This document shows positions 27,074 to 35,539 of a stretch of DNA of 64,000 nucleotides, in pieces (position 1 is the first letter of the stretch; the number at the start of each line of letters is the position of its first letter). The DNA comes from Fulvivirga sediminis (GTDB taxonomy: Bacteria; Bacteroidota; Bacteroidia; Cytophagales; Cyclobacteriaceae). The translations under genes and the position numbers were made by a program. The DNA is taken from the NCBI RefSeq assembly GCF_016757215.1, contig NZ_JAESIY010000008.1, positions 1 to 64,000 of the forward strand, written 5' to 3'. The notes under the pieces were generated by a model. That model was not told where the DNA came from. It did not search any database and worked only from the letters and a program-made list of their open reading frames with translations.

Positions 27074-28078
27074 ATGAACCCCACTATACTTGCTATAGAA
27101 TCATCGTGTGACGAAACTTCTGCTGCAATTATTAAAAACGGCAAAGTACTTAATAATATTATTGCTACACAATCAGTACACGAAAAATATGGAGGAGTAG
27201 TTCCCGAATTAGCATCTCGGGCTCACCAACAGAACGTGGTACCTGTAATAGCCGAGGCATTGAACACTGCCGGTGTTAAGAAAACAGAGCTGGATGCCAT
27301 TGCTTTTACCAGAGGTCCTGGGCTCTTGGGAGCATTACTGGTAGGTACTTCTTTTGCCAAGTCTATGGCCATGAGTCTGGATATTCCTCTTATTGAGGTA
27401 AATCATATGCAAGCTCATATTTTAGCTCATTTTATTGACGACCCTAAGCCGTCATTTCCATTTTTATGCCTTACGGTAAGCGGAGGACACACTCAGTTAG
27501 TAGTGGTTAAAGATTACTTAGATATGGAGGTGATAGGAGAGACACAGGATGATGCCGTGGGCGAAGCATTTGATAAATCAGCCAAGCTATTGGAGCTGCC
27601 TTACCCAGGCGGGCCGCTAATAGATAAATACGCCGCTGAAGGAAATGCAGATGCGTATGATTTTCCTGATACAGAAATGCCAGGGCTTAATTATTCTTTT
27701 AGTGGTATAAAAACAGCTTTCATGTATTTTTTGAGAGATCAGAAAAAGAAAAATCCTGATTTTGTGCAAGAAAATATGAATGACATCTGTGCCAGCTTGC
27801 AAAAGGCTTTGATAAGGATGCTGATGCAAAAGCTAAAAAGAGCTAGTAATGAAACGGGTATAAGAGAAATAGCGATTGCTGGAGGTGTATCTGCCAATAC
27901 AGGGTTGAGACAAGAGCTGGATCGTTTAGCGGGCGAAAAAGGTTGGAATGTGTATGTGCCCGATTTCCAATATTGTACAGATAATGCAGGGATGATAGCA
28001 ATAGCAGCTCATTTCAAATATTTACAGGGAAAATTTAGTAAATTGGATGTAAGTCCTATGGCTAGGATGAAAATCTAA
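27074..28078 (+). CDS. tsaD: tRNA N6-threonylcarbamoyltransferase TsaD
   Basis: 334 residues. The ASKHA-fold start is ILAIESSCDETSAAI; the metal-binding region is VNHMQAHILAHF; further motifs are CLTVSGGHTQLVVVKD, DDAVGEAFDKSAKLL, YSFSGIKTAF and AGGVSANTGLRQEL. It transfers threonylcarbamoyl to A37 of ANN-decoding tRNAs with TsaB/TsaE. ATG 27074 is chosen over a TTG two codons upstream. Its start lies only 15 nt from the divergent tamB start. It opens a run of same-strand genes through smpB. Confidence 0.96.
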   Translation: MNPTILAIESSCDETSAAIIKNGKVLNNIIATQSVHEKYGGVVPELASRAHQQNVVPVIAEALNTAGVKKTELDAIAFTRGPGLLGALLVGTSFAKSMAMSLDIPLIEVNHMQAHILAHFIDDPKPSFPFLCLTVSGGHTQLVVVKDYLDMEVIGETQDDAVGEAFDKSAKLLELPYPGGPLIDKYAAEGNADAYDFPDTEMPGLNYSFSGIKTAFMYFLRDQKKKNPDFVQENMNDICASLQKALIRMLMQKLKRASNETGIREIAIAGGVSANTGLRQELDRLAGEKGWNVYVPDFQYCTDNAGMIAIAAHFKYLQGKFSKLDVSPMARMKI

Positions 28079-28085
28079 ACCTCCA

Positions 28086-28478
28086 ATGAAAAACCTCTTT
28101 CAACCTGGTGATATAAAAATTTATAGAAGAAAAATTACGGAAGAGGATGTAGCTTCATTTCATGGTAAAATAGTGCATCATGTCTGCTCCACATTTTCTC
28201 TGGCTAGGGATATTGAATGGACCTCCAGGTTGTTTGTTTTGGATATTTGTGACCATGATGAGGAGGGAATAGGTACTCAATTAGAAATAAAACATTTATC
28301 TCCGGCTCTCGTTGGAGATGAAATAACAATTTCCGCGATTTTAAGAACCTTTGAGGAAAATGAACTAATGTGCGATTACGTGGTTAAAGTAGGTGAAAGG
28401 AAAGTAGCGGAAGGAAAAACAGGTCAAAAGATATTAAAAAAGAATCGCATAAAAGAGATTTTTTCTACCTTTGAGTGA
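28086..28478 (+). CDS. hotdog-fold thioesterase-like protein
   Basis: 130 residues. The segment IGTQLEIKHLSPALVGDEITISAILR followed by strands is typical of FlK/4HBT hotdog thioesterases. The N-terminal half carries a helix with HHVCSTFSLARDIEW. It probably hydrolyses or binds an acyl-CoA, with unknown substrate. It starts 7 bp after tsaD and its stop is 2 bp before the smpB ATG, so it is almost certainly co-transcribed with both. Confidence 0.62.
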   Translation: MKNLFQPGDIKIYRRKITEEDVASFHGKIVHHVCSTFSLARDIEWTSRLFVLDICDHDEEGIGTQLEIKHLSPALVGDEITISAILRTFEENELMCDYVVKVGERKVAEGKTGQKILKKNRIKEIFSTFE

Positions 28479-28480
28479 TT

Positions 28481-28948
28481 ATGGCAAAAGAAAAGTCAAG
28501 ATTTTCTAATAATATTAATATAAAAAACCGCAAAGCTCGGTATGAATATGAGTTTATTGATACTTATATCGCCGGTATGGCTTTGAAGGGAACTGAAATA
28601 AAATCCATTAGAGAGGGTAAAGTAAACCTTATGGATGGGTATTGCTATTTCAGCAAGGGAGAACTTTTTGTAAAAGGCATTCATATTACGCCTTATGCGC
28701 AAGGATCTTTTTATAATCATGAAACTAACCGTGATAGGAAACTTCTTTTAAAAAAGAAAGAGCTTGATAAGATAGAAATCAAGATCAATGAGAAGGGGTT
28801 AACGCTGATCCCATCAAGGCTTTTTATTAACGACAGAGGCTTAGCTAAGCTAGAAGTGGCATTGGCTAAGGGTAAGAAGTTGCATGATAAGCGTAATACC
28901 ATTAAGGAAAAAGACACAAAACGAGAACTCGAAAAAATTAAGTTTTAA
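28481..28948 (+). CDS. smpB: SsrA-binding protein SmpB
   Basis: 155 residues from ATG 28481 (a GTG two codons upstream is also possible). Conserved stretches are NIKNRKARYEYEFIDTYIAG, LKGTEIKSIREGKVNL, YCYFSKGELFVKGIHITPY and the basic C-terminus KGKKLHDKRNTIKEKDTKRE. SmpB carries tmRNA to stalled ribosomes for trans-translation. It is a compact operon member between the thioesterase-like gene and the NlpC/P60 gene. Confidence 0.97.
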   Translation: MAKEKSRFSNNINIKNRKARYEYEFIDTYIAGMALKGTEIKSIREGKVNLMDGYCYFSKGELFVKGIHITPYAQGSFYNHETNRDRKLLLKKKELDKIEIKINEKGLTLIPSRLFINDRGLAKLEVALAKGKKLHDKRNTIKEKDTKRELEKIKF

Positions 28949-28954
28949 TTGGCT

Positions 28955-29746
28955 ATGGAAATCCAGGAAAAAGGTATTTGCAGGCTGAGCATAGTTCCGG
29001 TACGTGCAGAAGGAAGTGATAAAAGCGAGATAGTGACCCAGCTACTGTTTGGTGAGCATTATACAGTCACAGACGTTAGCAAGGATCAAAAATGGCTCAG
29101 AATACTTATTCATTTTGATAAATATGAAGGTTGGATAGATGCCAAGCAACACACCTTTATTTCTGATGATTATTTTAATCAGATCAATAATGTAGATTAT
29201 AAGATTAGTACAGATCTGAGTTCTAGTATACTTTATCAAAAGCACCAGCTGCCGATAGTAATAGGAAGTATTTTACCTATTTCTACCAATGAGCTTTTTA
29301 AGATGGAGGAGCAGCTTGCTTATAATGGAGATAGCAAAAGTCTTAGCCAAAAGCGAGAATTTGATTTCCTTAAACATATTGCTTGTAAGTATCTTAATGC
29401 TCCATATCTGTGGGGTGGGAGGTCTCCTTTTGGTATAGATTGTTCTGGTTTTACTCAAATCGTATTTAGAATATGTGGGTACCACCTTCAAAGGGATTCT
29501 TCACAGCAAGTAAAGGCTGGCACCTTAGTACCTACTGTGGAGGAGGCTAAGCCGGGTGATTTGGCTTTCTTTGAAAATGAAGCCGGGAAAATTCACCACG
29601 TAGGTATATTGCTGAACAAAAATGATATCATTCATGCCTCTGGCCTGGTTCGCATAGATACGCTAGATGAAAAAGGTATTTTGAATAAAACCTCCGGAAG
29701 TTACAGCCATCGTTTATCTTCAATAAGGAGAGTGCTAAAAGACTAA
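28955..29746 (+). CDS. NlpC/P60 (C40) peptidase with SH3-like domain
   Basis: 263 residues. The N-terminal ~70 residues form a bacterial SH3-like domain (VPVRAEGSDKSEIVTQLLFG, WLRILIHFDKYEGWID). The C-terminal NlpC/P60 domain has WGGRSPFGIDCSGF with catalytic C163, H215 in HHVGI and H227 in IIHASG. Such enzymes cut peptide bonds of cell-wall peptidoglycan. No signal peptide is visible, as in many Bacteroidota C40 proteins, so its site of action is uncertain. ATG 28955, six bases after smpB, is preferred over a TTG immediately after the smpB stop. Confidence 0.88.
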   Translation: MEIQEKGICRLSIVPVRAEGSDKSEIVTQLLFGEHYTVTDVSKDQKWLRILIHFDKYEGWIDAKQHTFISDDYFNQINNVDYKISTDLSSSILYQKHQLPIVIGSILPISTNELFKMEEQLAYNGDSKSLSQKREFDFLKHIACKYLNAPYLWGGRSPFGIDCSGFTQIVFRICGYHLQRDSSQQVKAGTLVPTVEEAKPGDLAFFENEAGKIHHVGILLNKNDIIHASGLVRIDTLDEKGILNKTSGSYSHRLSSIRRVLKD

Positions 29747-29796
29747 ATTATCCTCTTTGCTTTGCTTTCGTAAGCGAATGCTTTTATATTAAGAGG

Positions 29797-30297
29797 ATGA
29801 ACCGTAAGGTACTAGTTTTAAATCAGGATTTTAGTCCAATCTCAGTTTGTACAGTACAAAGAGCCTTTCTTCTTAACTATTTGAAGAAAACAGAATTGGT
29901 GGCTTCTGCCAATGGCTATAAATTGCGTTCTGTAACTAAGAGTTTTCCTATGCCTGCGGTAATTCGTTTAACCAAGTACGTCAATGTACCTTATAAAGGA
30001 GTAGCGCTTACCCGCCAGAATGTATTTAAGCGAGATAATTTCACTTGTCAATACTGTGGGGCTAATAAAGATCTTACCTTAGATCATGTAGTACCTCGCT
30101 CTAAAGGAGGTAAATCTGCCTGGAATAACCTGGTTACAGCCTGTAAACGGTGCAATACCCGAAAGGGTGATAATAGCCCGGAAGCGGTAGGCATAAGCCT
30201 AAAAGCCAGCCCTTTCAGGCCGACCTATATTATGTTTCTAAGAGATTTTTCGGGGTTTCATTGTGATGAATGGATGCCTTTTCTCAATCGGCGCTAA
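29797..30297 (+). CDS. HNH endonuclease family protein
   Basis: 166 residues. The N-terminal part (VLNQDFSPISVCTVQRAFLL) and the HNH domain at about residues 78-130 (CQYCGANKDLTLDHVVPRSK, NNLVTACKRCNTRKGD) are those of the widespread chromosomal HNH proteins of Bacteroidota and Cyanobacteria. Two CxxC pairs bind the structural zinc. The physiological substrate is unknown. It ends 3 bp before the convergent histidine kinase gene. Confidence 0.88.
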   Translation: MNRKVLVLNQDFSPISVCTVQRAFLLNYLKKTELVASANGYKLRSVTKSFPMPAVIRLTKYVNVPYKGVALTRQNVFKRDNFTCQYCGANKDLTLDHVVPRSKGGKSAWNNLVTACKRCNTRKGDNSPEAVGISLKASPFRPTYIMFLRDFSGFHCDEWMPFLNRR

Positions 30298-30300
30298 GCA

Positions 30301-31650
30301 TTAAAAGGTAAGGGTAAACTCCGTTTCTTCGTTAGGTTCTGAAATTACCGATAGTGTACCATTATGTAATTGCATAATTTGTCTGCTAAGACTTAAGCCT
30401 ATTCCTGAGCCTCTTTTCTTGGTAGAATAGAAGGGTATAAATATCTGATCAAGAGCTTCCCTGATGATGCCCGGACCGTTATCTGTAATAGTAATTTTAA
30501 TATTACTACTAGAGTCTGTGGAGGCAGATAGAGTTATGGTTGGTTTTTCTGTTTCAGCTAATGCTTCTATAGCATTTTTAATAAGATTTATAAGTACCTG
30601 TTCTATAAGTTCTTCATCTATATTTAATTCCAGGCTTTCATCATTTACTTCGCAGATATAGTTGATTTGTGCCCTTTTTACTTCTATTTTCATCAGTTGA
30701 GAAATATGCTCTAGTAGGTTAGCTACCTTGATAGGCTTCATCTTTGGTAACGGAATAGAGGTATAATCACGATACGCATCAATAAAGCGAATGAGCCCTT
30801 GGCTGCGCCCTGAAATAGTAATGAGGCCATCTTGCAAATCTTCCACCGTCTCATCGGCTAGCGTATAATGATCCTCGTGCTTTTCAAGGTCTTCCATCAA
30901 TATATCTTTCATGGTAGAGGTGAGGGAGGCAATAGGAGTGATGGAGTTCATGATCTCATGTCTTAGCACTCTGGTTAGGTTTTGCCATGCTTCCAGTTCC
31001 TTTTTCTGTAACTCAGGCTGTATGTTTTGAAAGGCAATTAATTTTATTTTCTTGCCCCTTAGAATAAGCTCCGTAGCATGTACAGAAAGCTGTATGTCTC
31101 CTTCGCTTCGGTAAAGCGTACTTTTTCCTGTAGGTAAATCAAATAGAACTTTGTATAACCTGGATTTATCAGCTATTAACTCTTCGATGTTTCTCAGCCG
31201 ATCTACTTTGAGGAAGCGCTTGGCAGTGGCGTTCAAGAGTTCTACTTTTCCATATTCGTCAAAAGACATGAGGCCTGTACTCACATGCTCTACCACAGTG
31301 TGTAAATATTGTAGGTGCTCTTCTTTTTCAGATCTAGCCTTTCTGAAGGCTTCTAAAACTTCATTAAAAGCTTGGTTAAGGTCTTTAAAACTTTGGCCTA
31401 AACGGTTGTCAGCAGCAAACCCTGATGAAAAGTCGGAGTATTTTACTGATTCTAAAAAACGGGTAAGCTTACGGTTGGTATTAGAAATGAAGTTGAATAG
31501 CTCTACCATTTCAAAAATTACTATAACCCCTACTATAATGGCTGTAACAAACAGAGTAGAAGAGCTGATGCAATAAACAAACGCAGCCATGGTTATGCCT
31601 ACTAATATAACACGTAGTGCTACTTTAAACCTGAAATCTTTATAAACCAT
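30301..31650 (-). CDS. NtrY-like sensor histidine kinase
   Basis: 449 residues. Two transmembrane helices lie close together at about 11-48, with almost no periplasmic loop, so the signal is likely sensed within or near the membrane. A HAMP-like stretch and a PAS domain (~112-210) follow. The HisKA motif LRHEIMNSITPIASL contains the phospho-acceptor H231. The ATPase domain has NLIKNAIEAL, TDNGPGI and a C-terminal GSGIGLSLSRQIMQLH. It overlaps the response-regulator gene by 11 nt and is its evident partner. Confidence 0.93.
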   Translation of the reverse strand: MVYKDFRFKVALRVILVGITMAAFVYCISSSTLFVTAIIVGVIVIFEMVELFNFISNTNRKLTRFLESVKYSDFSSGFAADNRLGQSFKDLNQAFNEVLEAFRKARSEKEEHLQYLHTVVEHVSTGLMSFDEYGKVELLNATAKRFLKVDRLRNIEELIADKSRLYKVLFDLPTGKSTLYRSEGDIQLSVHATELILRGKKIKLIAFQNIQPELQKKELEAWQNLTRVLRHEIMNSITPIASLTSTMKDILMEDLEKHEDHYTLADETVEDLQDGLITISGRSQGLIRFIDAYRDYTSIPLPKMKPIKVANLLEHISQLMKIEVKRAQINYICEVNDESLELNIDEELIEQVLINLIKNAIEALAETEKPTITLSASTDSSSNIKITITDNGPGIIREALDQIFIPFYSTKKRGSGIGLSLSRQIMQLHNGTLSVISEPNEETEFTLTF

Positions 31651-33034
31651 ATTTTTCTAACCTTCTATAGAGTGAGGATCTGGTTAAGCCAAGTTCTGAT
31701 GCTGCCTGGGTGATGTTTCCATTGTATTTTTTGAGCACCTTTCTAATCAGAATTTTCTCCACATCTTCCAGTTTAAACTGGTCTAAAGTTACATTTTCAC
31801 CTTCCATAGTAGTTTGTGGCTGGGCGTTAAAATTGAAGTCTTCAGGTTGCAGCACCTGTGATCCACTCATAATTACCGCTCTTTCTATAGCATGTTGCAA
31901 CTCCCTGATATTACCAGGCCAGTGGTGTTTTTGCATTCTGCTAATAGCTGCATCACTAATCTTGAGTGCGGGTTTCTCATATTTTTTAGCATATTGCTGT
32001 AGAAAATGATTGGCCAGAAGCGGTATGTCTTCAATTCGCTCTCTCAAAGCTGGGAGTTCTATTTCTATGGTGTTAATCCTATATAAAAGATCTTGTCTGA
32101 ATTTATTTTCCTTCACCATATCATACAGTGGCATGTTGGTGGCACAAACAAGACGAATGTCTATGTTAGTTTCCTTATTAGCACCTACTCGGCTTACTTT
32201 TCGGCTTTGTATAGCCGTGAGTATTTTTGCTTGTAGCGGCAGAGATAAATTACCAATCTCATCTAAGAAAAGGGTGCCTTTGTTCGCTATTTCAAAACGT
32301 CCTGCTCTATCTTCTTTAGCATCGGTAAATGCTCCTTTTTTATGGCCAAAGAGTTCGCTTTCAAACAAAGTCTCGCTTACTGAGCCTAAATCTACATTAA
32401 TAAATACTTCATCTTTTCTGTTGGAATTATTGTGAAGTGCTCTGGCTATCAGTTCTTTACCGGTTCCGTTTTCGCCTAATATTAATACATTAGCATCAGT
32501 ACCGGCCACGCGGTCAATGGTTTCAAATACTTTTCTTATAGCGGCGCTCTTTCCGATTATATTTTCATACCTGGAGTTGATCTGCAGGTTAATTTCTTTT
32601 TGTTTGATCTTTAAATCTTCTACCTCCTGCCGGGTCTGTCTTAACTTCATGGCAGAATAGAGTGTAGCCAATAGCTTTTCATTTTCCCATGGTTTTAGTA
32701 CAAAATCTGTGGCTCCGGCCTTTATTGCTTTTACAGCCATTTGTACATCTCCATAAGCGGTGATAAGTACTACTACAGCAGATGGATCTATCTCAAGAAT
32801 TTTTTCTAGCCAATAATAGCCTTCCTTACCACTGCTTACATCCTTAGTGAAGTTCATGTCCAGAAGTATTACATCATAATCTTCATTGGTGATGAGTGAA
32901 GGGATGGCTTGTGGGTTCTTTTCTAAATCTACTTGCTCAAAATGACGCTTCAAAAATATTTTGGCTGCCTTTAGAAGGTCTTCATTATCATCTACTATTA
33001 GTATGCGCCCTGTTTTATTTGTCTTTTCGGCCAT
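31640..33034 (-). CDS. sigma-54-dependent response regulator (NtrC family, with Fis HTH)
   Basis: 464 residues from ATG 33034 (a TTG at 33073 is less likely). The receiver has D59 in VILLDMNFTKD. The AAA+ domain has Walker A GENGTGKE, sigma-54 loop GAFTDA and Walker B GTLFLDEIGN. The C-terminal Fis-type HTH is NGNITQAASELGLTRSSLYR. It is paired with the overlapping histidine kinase gene. A near-consensus sigma-54 promoter lies about 250 bp away in front of the divergent exporter operon, the most likely target. Confidence 0.94.
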   Translation of the reverse strand: MAEKTNKTGRILIVDDNEDLLKAAKIFLKRHFEQVDLEKNPQAIPSLITNEDYDVILLDMNFTKDVSSGKEGYYWLEKILEIDPSAVVVLITAYGDVQMAVKAIKAGATDFVLKPWENEKLLATLYSAMKLRQTRQEVEDLKIKQKEINLQINSRYENIIGKSAAIRKVFETIDRVAGTDANVLILGENGTGKELIARALHNNSNRKDEVFINVDLGSVSETLFESELFGHKKGAFTDAKEDRAGRFEIANKGTLFLDEIGNLSLPLQAKILTAIQSRKVSRVGANKETNIDIRLVCATNMPLYDMVKENKFRQDLLYRINTIEIELPALRERIEDIPLLANHFLQQYAKKYEKPALKISDAAISRMQKHHWPGNIRELQHAIERAVIMSGSQVLQPEDFNFNAQPQTTMEGENVTLDQFKLEDVEKILIRKVLKKYNGNITQAASELGLTRSSLYRRLEKYGL

Positions 33035-33178
33035 GTTAGAATTATTGTGTTCGATTTTATTCTTACGAGGCAAAGTTGATACCTAAATGGTATGCTGATC
33101 GGTGAAAATCATGTATTTGCGCTCATATGACTAAGAATAAAGCTTTATGTTACTCAATAAATGAAAGCTGGGCAAATA

Positions 33179-33217
33179 ATTGTTCGTTTTATTGTTCGGT
33201 GGCGGACGATCACGTCC
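33179..33217. promoter_or_regulatory. candidate activator binding sites upstream of the sigma-54 promoter
   Basis: Two direct copies of ATTGTTCG (33179-33186 and 33191-33198, 12-bp period), then a dyad GGACG-ATCA-CGTCC (33204-33217). They lie about 65-105 bp upstream of the -24 element, the usual range for enhancer sites of NtrC-type regulators. A perfect palindrome CTGAAGCTTCAG sits closer, at 33265-33276. Assignment to the adjacent regulator is inference. Confidence 0.4.
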
Positions 33218-33282
33218 ATTCATGAACGTAAGCGGACTGGTGTTTTTCACCTAAAAGGTCATATCTGAAGCTTCAGGCCATT

Positions 33283-33297
33283 TGGCACACTTGTTGG
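33283..33297 (+). promoter_or_regulatory. sigma-54 (-24/-12) promoter of the exporter operon
   Basis: TGGCAC (33283-33288), 5 nt, then TTGG (33294-33297). The consensus is TGGCACG-N4-TTGC, so all positions of the -24 box and TTG of the -12 box match with correct spacing; only the -12 C is G. Transcription would start near 33309, about 24 nt before the adaptor ATG. The frame in front of that ATG overlaps this promoter and is unlikely to be translated. Confidence 0.65.
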
Positions 33298-33332
33298 CAA
33301 AAGAGAATTCAAACCTTAAACACTTAGTCTGC

Positions 33333-34583
33333 ATGGACCGAAAAATAAAGAAAAAAACGTGGACCTTTAAAAAGATAGCCACCATAGGAGGAGGGGCCTT
33401 AGTATTAGGCTTTATTGCTTACCTCCTGATATTTGCTGACAGAAGATCAAAGCTGAATGTAGATAAAGAAAAGATAACTATATCTTCGGTGAGAAGAGGT
33501 ATTTTTCAAGAGAGAATACCGCAAACCGGTACTGTAGAGCCGAGTGTTACCTTTTATTTAGATGCTATAGAAGGTGGAAATATAAAGAAGGTTTATAAAG
33601 AAAGTGGAGCTATGCTGCAAAAGGGAGATGTAATCGTTGAACTCTCTAATCTAAATCGGGAGCTAAGTGTGCTATCTCAGGAAGCAGGACTTAATGAAAG
33701 TATTAACAGAGTACGCCAAACCAGGCTTTCTTTAGAACAGAATGATCTGCAACAGCAGCAAACGCTGGCTCAGATTGATAATGAGCTGGCTAAGCTTAAG
33801 CCTCAATATCAAAGACAAAAAATGCTTTATGAGAAAAAGCTCATCAGTAAGCAAGAGTTTGAGCAGACGGAGGCTGACTACGAATACAATTTGAAAAGAA
33901 GAAAAATCACCTACACCAGTTATAAAAATGACTCACTATCCAGAGTAAGGCAGCTTACTCAGCTTAACCGATCAGAGAGAAGAATGACTCAAAGCCTGGA
34001 AGGTGTAGGTCAGATATTAGATAATTTAACCATTAAGTCACCTATAGATGGCCAGCTTTCTACACCTCCATTATTTGAAGGTCAGGCAGTAAGCCAAGGG
34101 CAGCGATTAGGACAGGTAGATAAAATAGGTAGTTATAAAGTAAGAGTGCCTATAGATGAGCTATACTTACCTAGAATATCCACCGGTTTAAATGCCACCA
34201 CTACTTTTGCTAATAATGAGTATAAGCTGGTCATTACTTATATTTATCCTACTATTACTAACGGTAGATTTGAGGTAGATATGGAGTTTGTAGATGATGC
34301 CCCAGAGGGTATAAGAAGAGGACAATCATTGCGATTAAGAATAGAATTAGGACAGTCATCAGAAGAATTGCTACTATCTGTGGGAGGTTTTTATAAAGAT
34401 ACTGGTGGTAACTGGGTATACGTAGTGAACGATGATGGTTCCTCAGCAGAAAAAAGGAAAATAAGACTAGGCAGGAAGAATCCTGAGAACTTTGAAGTGC
34501 TAGAAGGATTGCAGCCAGGTGAAAAAGTGATTACTTCCAGCTATGATAACTTTGGAGATAACGAAGTATTAGTTCTGAAATAA
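33333..34583 (+). CDS. MacA/HlyD-type periplasmic adaptor of an ABC exporter
   Basis: 416 residues from ATG 33333. An N-terminal membrane anchor (about residues 12-34, TIGGGALVLGFIAYLLIFAD) is followed by a barrel/lipoyl domain (IPQTGTVEPSVTFYLDAIEG), a long alpha-hairpin (~100-215, including QRQKMLYEKKLISKQEFEQ) and a returning lipoyl half (IKSPIDGQLSTPPLFEGQAV). It links an inner-membrane transporter to an outer-membrane channel. It is the first gene of the exporter set, which has no TolC gene in this window. Confidence 0.9.
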   Translation: MDRKIKKKTWTFKKIATIGGGALVLGFIAYLLIFADRRSKLNVDKEKITISSVRRGIFQERIPQTGTVEPSVTFYLDAIEGGNIKKVYKESGAMLQKGDVIVELSNLNRELSVLSQEAGLNESINRVRQTRLSLEQNDLQQQQTLAQIDNELAKLKPQYQRQKMLYEKKLISKQEFEQTEADYEYNLKRRKITYTSYKNDSLSRVRQLTQLNRSERRMTQSLEGVGQILDNLTIKSPIDGQLSTPPLFEGQAVSQGQRLGQVDKIGSYKVRVPIDELYLPRISTGLNATTTFANNEYKLVITYIYPTITNGRFEVDMEFVDDAPEGIRRGQSLRLRIELGQSSEELLLSVGGFYKDTGGNWVYVVNDDGSSAEKRKIRLGRKNPENFEVLEGLQPGEKVITSSYDNFGDNEVLVLK

Positions 34584-34626
34584 AAATATAAAGGTCGAAA
34601 ACTCAAAACTTAAAAAATTTAAACCT

Positions 34627-35322
34627 ATGTCAATGATACAAATCAAAAACTTACAAAAAGTATACACTACTGATGAGGTAGAAACTACTGCGTTAAATAG
34701 CATTAACATTGAAATTAAAGAGGGTGAATTTGTAGCTATTATGGGGCCTTCAGGCTGTGGTAAGTCCACGCTTTTGAATATTTTGGGACTTTTAGATAAC
34801 CCTAGTGATGGTGAATATCACTTCGGTGAGCATGAAGTGTCTAACTATTCTGAAAGACAAAGAGCACAGCTTAGAAAAGGATCTATAGGCTTTGTTTTCC
34901 AGAGCTTTAACCTGATTGACGAACTTACGGTGTTTGAAAATGTAGAGCTACCACTTTTGTATTTAAAAGTACCTTCTGCAGAACGTAAACAGCGTGTGGA
35001 AGAAGTGCTTGAGAGGATGAACATCATGCATAGGCGTAATCACTTCCCTCAGCAACTATCTGGTGGTCAGCAGCAGCGTGTAGCTATTGCCAGAGCTATT
35101 GTAGCTAAGCCAAGTGTAATCTTAGCGGATGAGCCTACGGGTAACTTAGACTCTGCTAATGGTGAAGAGGTTATGAAATTATTAGCAGAGCTGAATGAAG
35201 AAGGTACCACTATCATTATGGTTACTCACTCTCCGTATGATGCTAATTATGCTCACCGCATCATTAACCTGTTTGATGGTAAAGTGGTTACTGAAAATAT
35301 TAAGGAACAATTTCACATATAA
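34627..35322 (+). CDS. MacB/LolD-type ABC transporter ATP-binding protein
   Basis: 231 residues. Walker A GPSGCGKST, Q-loop VFQSFNLIDELTVFENV, signature LSGGQQQRVAIARAI, Walker B VILADEPTGNLDS and the H-loop MVTHS. The length and the NLIDELTV region are typical of MacB/LolD ATPases that pair with FtsX-fold permeases. It lies 43 bp after the adaptor gene and before the permease gene, forming one exporter. Confidence 0.94.
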   Translation: MSMIQIKNLQKVYTTDEVETTALNSINIEIKEGEFVAIMGPSGCGKSTLLNILGLLDNPSDGEYHFGEHEVSNYSERQRAQLRKGSIGFVFQSFNLIDELTVFENVELPLLYLKVPSAERKQRVEEVLERMNIMHRRNHFPQQLSGGQQQRVAIARAIVAKPSVILADEPTGNLDSANGEEVMKLLAELNEEGTTIIMVTHSPYDANYAHRIINLFDGKVVTENIKEQFHI

Positions 35323-35328
35323 TTGAAG

Positions 35329-35350
35329 AAACCGGTGCAGGCCGGTTTTT
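35329..35350 (+). terminator. weak intrinsic terminator or attenuator inside the exporter cluster
   Basis: A 7-bp stem AAACCGG / CCGGTTT (35329-35335 and 35342-35348), loop TGCAGG, then T residues. It is 7 bp after the ATPase stop and 190 bp before the permease gene, so it may lower permease expression relative to the first two genes. Confidence 0.5.
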
Positions 35351-35539
35351 ATTTCACTTCACTACTTTGCTATGCAAGGTACTTGGTGAAATATAAATTT
35401 AGGGCATGCAACCTTTCTCTTTCTAAGTAAGTCCTTCATGTGAAGGAATTAATAATTTAAATTTTAGTGAAACAGATGTAACATCATTAAAAGAATATAG
35501 TCTAAAGGTCAAAGGTCAAAAACTCAAACAACAACACAC

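Noticed and set aside
33282-33332. Upstream TTG start for the adaptor gene
   Set aside because: The segment coincides with the -24/-12 promoter and precedes the expected transcript start.
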